A DNA stretch of 54,783 nt, from the IMG/VR virus record IMGVR_UViG_3300025086_000031, positions 1 through 54,783 of that record, one strand, 5' to 3'. A program made the position numbers and the translations under genes. Shown piece after piece: positions 52,704-54,783 of this stretch. Numbering within the stretch: the stretch's first letter is position 1; each line of letters begins with the position of its first letter. The DNA comes from a virus. Under the pieces are notes generated by a model, which worked only from the letters and a program-made list of their open reading frames with translations, was not told where the DNA came from and did no database searches.

Positions 52704-54486
52704 AATCCTTTCTATCTACCCACTCCTGCTCTGGTGAATATGTAGTTTTTTCCCTCCATAAACTGTGTGTTTGGCTAACACCATCTAAAGGACAGCTCAT
52801 TTGGTGATCCAAATATCTACCAGATCTTCTATCATACTTAAGAGACTCTTCTCCTGGAACCCCTACAAGCTTTTGAAACTTAACCTTTTGAACACTAAAA
52901 GCAACAGATGTGTTGTTAATATCCATTGAGTTGTCTCTATGTATACATATAACATTATCAGCTTTATTAAACCAGTTTTGACTACCACTTATATCATATG
53001 CTGTAGGTTTTTTATATCCACCATTGTCATCTCTGTCCATTTTTCTAGGGTGTGCTATAATAATAAACTTAAGATCATTAACCTGTTCAAATCTTCGTAT
53101 ATGAGTCAAGCATTCTCCTATGTATGTTGTTTCATCTTTACCTTGAAACTTATGATCTAATTGATTAAATGGATCTAACAGACAACCTTTTATACCGTGT
53201 CTCAATACTAAATGTTTAAACTTGGATAGTATATTATCGAGACTAAAATCATCTTCAGGATATATAGCGTAGAAATGATTATGTAAAAAGTCTATGGCTT
53301 TCTCATACTCATATATTGTCATTCTATCATTAACATCTACATCTGATGTGTTACCTATATACATTTCAGCTAGAGTGTCGAACAGGTCTCCCACAGGGTA
53401 GTTTTCTGGGGAAAATATTCCCCACTTCCACCCGTATAAAACAGAGGCGTTTAACATTATCTGTAAAGCCATCATAGTTTTACCTGAGCCTGGAATACCT
53501 GTCCACACATCTAGTTCTGAAGTTCTGAGGGTATAGTGATTGTCTAATACTTGATATCCTGTAGTTAATCCTTTCTTTTTACCATTATTAAAAACATCTA
53601 TCATGTAATCTTGCTCAGATTTAACAGTAAAAATACCGTCCACAGGATATGGTTCAGCGTCTTTTATTATTTTTTCTAATGCTAACACACCCTCATCAAC
53701 CAGCATTTGATTAGCGTCTTTTATTTCTTCTGGAAACTTAACTATATAACATCTCTCTCTACCTATTCTTCTACTAAGTTCCTCTAATAAAACCCTACCA
53801 TTAGTGTCATTATCTGAACATATATATATCTTTTCCATTTCTTCAAAATATTCCCAGCAGTTGTCTAGATATGAGAATTTATTGTCATAGTTTTTAGTCC
53901 CAGGATTAGGTGCTCCATCAGGAACTGACACACAATTATCTATACCTATTTCATTTAGAGATAGCTTATCCATTTCTCCCTCTACTATATATACTTCTTT
54001 ATGATCCTTTATATCGTCAAGTCCATAGAATATTTTTTCAGCATCTTTAAATTGTTTAAAGTTTTTCTCCCCATCTCTATACTTAATATTGATCAACTCC
54101 CCATCTCTGAAGTAGTTAAAGCAAATAGTATTTCTATTTTCAGATACTTGAGGCATATATTCTTTTGTTTGACTGATTTTATTTTTTATTAAAACTCTCT
54201 GAGATATCCCTCTAGACTTGAACCAGTCCACCATTTCATCTGACAGATCAGTTGAGTTACTCATTTCGGGTCTAGAATATTCTATATTCTTTTCCTTTTT
54301 ATAAGTTTTATATTGATTAATAATACCACTATCTGAGCAGTGGTGACACATATATGCTCCAGTCTCTCCATTTATAGCTAGACATTTTTCTTTAGATTTT
54401 TTACGATCTGTTGAACAATTATAACATATGTGTCTTACCTCGCTTGATGTATCATTAATTCGTATTCTATCATTATTTAGGCTCAT
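52696..54486 (-). CDS. Primase-helicase, T7 gp4-like
   Basis: 596 residues. A zinc-binding primase head with C21-x2-C24 and C47-x2-C50; a TOPRIM region with EVYIVEGEMDKLSL (about 163-176) and YICSDNDTNG (about 218-227); then a RecA-type helicase with Walker A WTGIPGSGKTMMALQ (about 325-339), a Walker B-like KGCLLDPFNQL (about 430), FIIIAHPRK and the late motif SGSQNWFNKADNVICIHRD. It unwinds DNA at the fork and makes primers. Size and domain order match T7 gp4. The gene overlaps the upstream partial gene by 4 bases and the downstream gene by 8. Confidence 0.9.
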   Translation of the reverse strand: MSLNNDRIRINDTSSEVRHICYNCSTDRKKSKEKCLAINGETGAYMCHHCSDSGIINQYKTYKKEKNIEYSRPEMSNSTDLSDEMVDWFKSRGISQRVLIKNKISQTKEYMPQVSENRNTICFNYFRDGELINIKYRDGEKNFKQFKDAEKIFYGLDDIKDHKEVYIVEGEMDKLSLNEIGIDNCVSVPDGAPNPGTKNYDNKFSYLDNCWEYFEEMEKIYICSDNDTNGRVLLEELSRRIGRERCYIVKFPEEIKDANQMLVDEGVLALEKIIKDAEPYPVDGIFTVKSEQDYMIDVFNNGKKKGLTTGYQVLDNHYTLRTSELDVWTGIPGSGKTMMALQIMLNASVLYGWKWGIFSPENYPVGDLFDTLAEMYIGNTSDVDVNDRMTIYEYEKAIDFLHNHFYAIYPEDDFSLDNILSKFKHLVLRHGIKGCLLDPFNQLDHKFQGKDETTYIGECLTHIRRFEQVNDLKFIIIAHPRKMDRDDNGGYKKPTAYDISGSQNWFNKADNVICIHRDNSMDINNTSVAFSVQKVKFQKLVGVPGEESLKYDRRSGRYLDHQMSCPLDGVSQTHSLWREKTTYSPEQEWVDRKDFE

Positions 54487-54783
54487 TTAAATAAATCGTT
54501 TACATTAAATTCTTGTTTCTTTTTCTCTTCTTCTTTCACTTTCTCATCCTTCCAATACTCTCCATTCAACCAAGTGAGTGGGTGTTTTCTAAACTTTGGA
54601 TCAGGAGTCTCTTTTATATAGGGTGGTACAGCATCTATAATTATTTGCATTGTCTTAATATTATATTTAATAAACTTATCTTGACACTTATGCATACCAG
54701 TCTTTTTATTGTAAAGAGTCCAAAATACTTTAAACATAGCTAGTTTTATTTCTTTATCCTCGTTTGTCTCTTTAGGAGATGAT
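54483..54783 (-). CDS. Replication-initiator-like protein, 5' end beyond window (partial)
   Basis: The frame stays open from its stop at 54483 to the right edge (last codon complementary to 54780-54782), so the gene begins outside; the Met at 54737 is internal. The visible ~100 residues include LAMFKVFWTLYNKKTGMHKC and a closing FRKHPLTWLNGEYWKDE, the 'FW..Y..K ... HP.TWLN' pattern of the C-terminal domain of phage replisome-organiser proteins. That fits its place just upstream of the primase-helicase, with a 4-base overlap. It may load the helicase; this is inferred from the family pattern. Confidence 0.62.
   Translation of the reverse strand, partial: SSPKETNEDKEIKLAMFKVFWTLYNKKTGMHKCQDKFIKYNIKTMQIIIDAVPPYIKETPDPKFRKHPLTWLNGEYWKDEKVKEEEKKKQEFNVNDLFK

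Noticed and set aside
1-54783. Integrase, transposase or insertion sequence
   Set aside because: No recombinase or transposase motifs, terminal inverted repeats or target duplications seen; the only mobile-type gene is the HNH nuclease.

Overview
The window is a contiguous piece of an AT-rich, tightly packed tailed-phage genome whose host is almost certainly a member of the Bacteroidota, probably a marine flavobacterium. Two sequence features point there. The spaces before genes carry the Bacteroidota promoter signature (TTTG, about 19-21 bp, TAnnTTTG) and no consistent Shine-Dalgarno sequences. All four putative signal-peptidase-I substrates place a glutamine at the predicted +1 position, the 'Q-rule' of this phylum. 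The virion genes have no tape measure, tail tube or sheath; instead there are neck/ring-type proteins followed by a 1640-residue 'muzzle'-like protein and giant internal proteins. This is the plan of a podovirus, resembling crAss-like and other large Bacteroidota podoviruses.

Layout. 1-414 (minus): two small unknown genes, the first cut by the window edge. 415-1028: non-coding, with a GT-rich tract. 1029-1684 (plus): a small basic protein and an HNH nuclease. 1681-5177 (minus): a MarR-like regulator, an 896-aa virion-like protein and a small Met-rich protein. 5178-5275: a divergent promoter region with a perfect inverted repeat. 5276-50678 (plus): a 45-kb late region. It contains fibre and decoration proteins (5276-10308); a pre-terminase block with a DUF1599 protein and a tandem GroES-like protein (10381-12155); the head genes terminase, portal, scaffold and major capsid (12204-19719); neck/ring and muzzle proteins (19833-28996); internal virion proteins including a 3825-aa polyvalent protein (29034-44077); a block of exported proteins (44114-46301); and small basic, membrane, nuclease and lysis proteins (46298-50678). 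A bidirectional terminator at 50777-50800 separates this from a minus-strand block (50813-54783) holding a three-TM holin, a DUF1064-type nuclease, an exported protein, a T7-gp4-like primase-helicase and the end of a replication-initiator-like protein.

How it works together. The late region is punctuated by internal promoters (near 10350, 12180, 16670, 20795, 29025, 44105 and 49730) and by hairpins. Several promoters sit so close to the start codon that the transcripts should be leaderless. Head and neck genes assemble the capsid and short tail. The S74-domain protein, the 685-aa protein and the giant polyvalent protein are probable ejected cargo. Lysis functions are split: a DUF5675 (L,D-transpeptidase-like) protein and two small membrane proteins lie on the plus strand, and the 3-TM holin is on the minus strand.

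The most unusual part is 44114-46301: a predicted outer-membrane beta-barrel, a small lipoprotein and a repeat-rich secreted protein ending in a type IX secretion-like C-terminal signal. It suggests a phage-encoded alteration of the host outer surface. The tandem GroES-like protein and an exported thioredoxin fold without its cysteines are also worth study.
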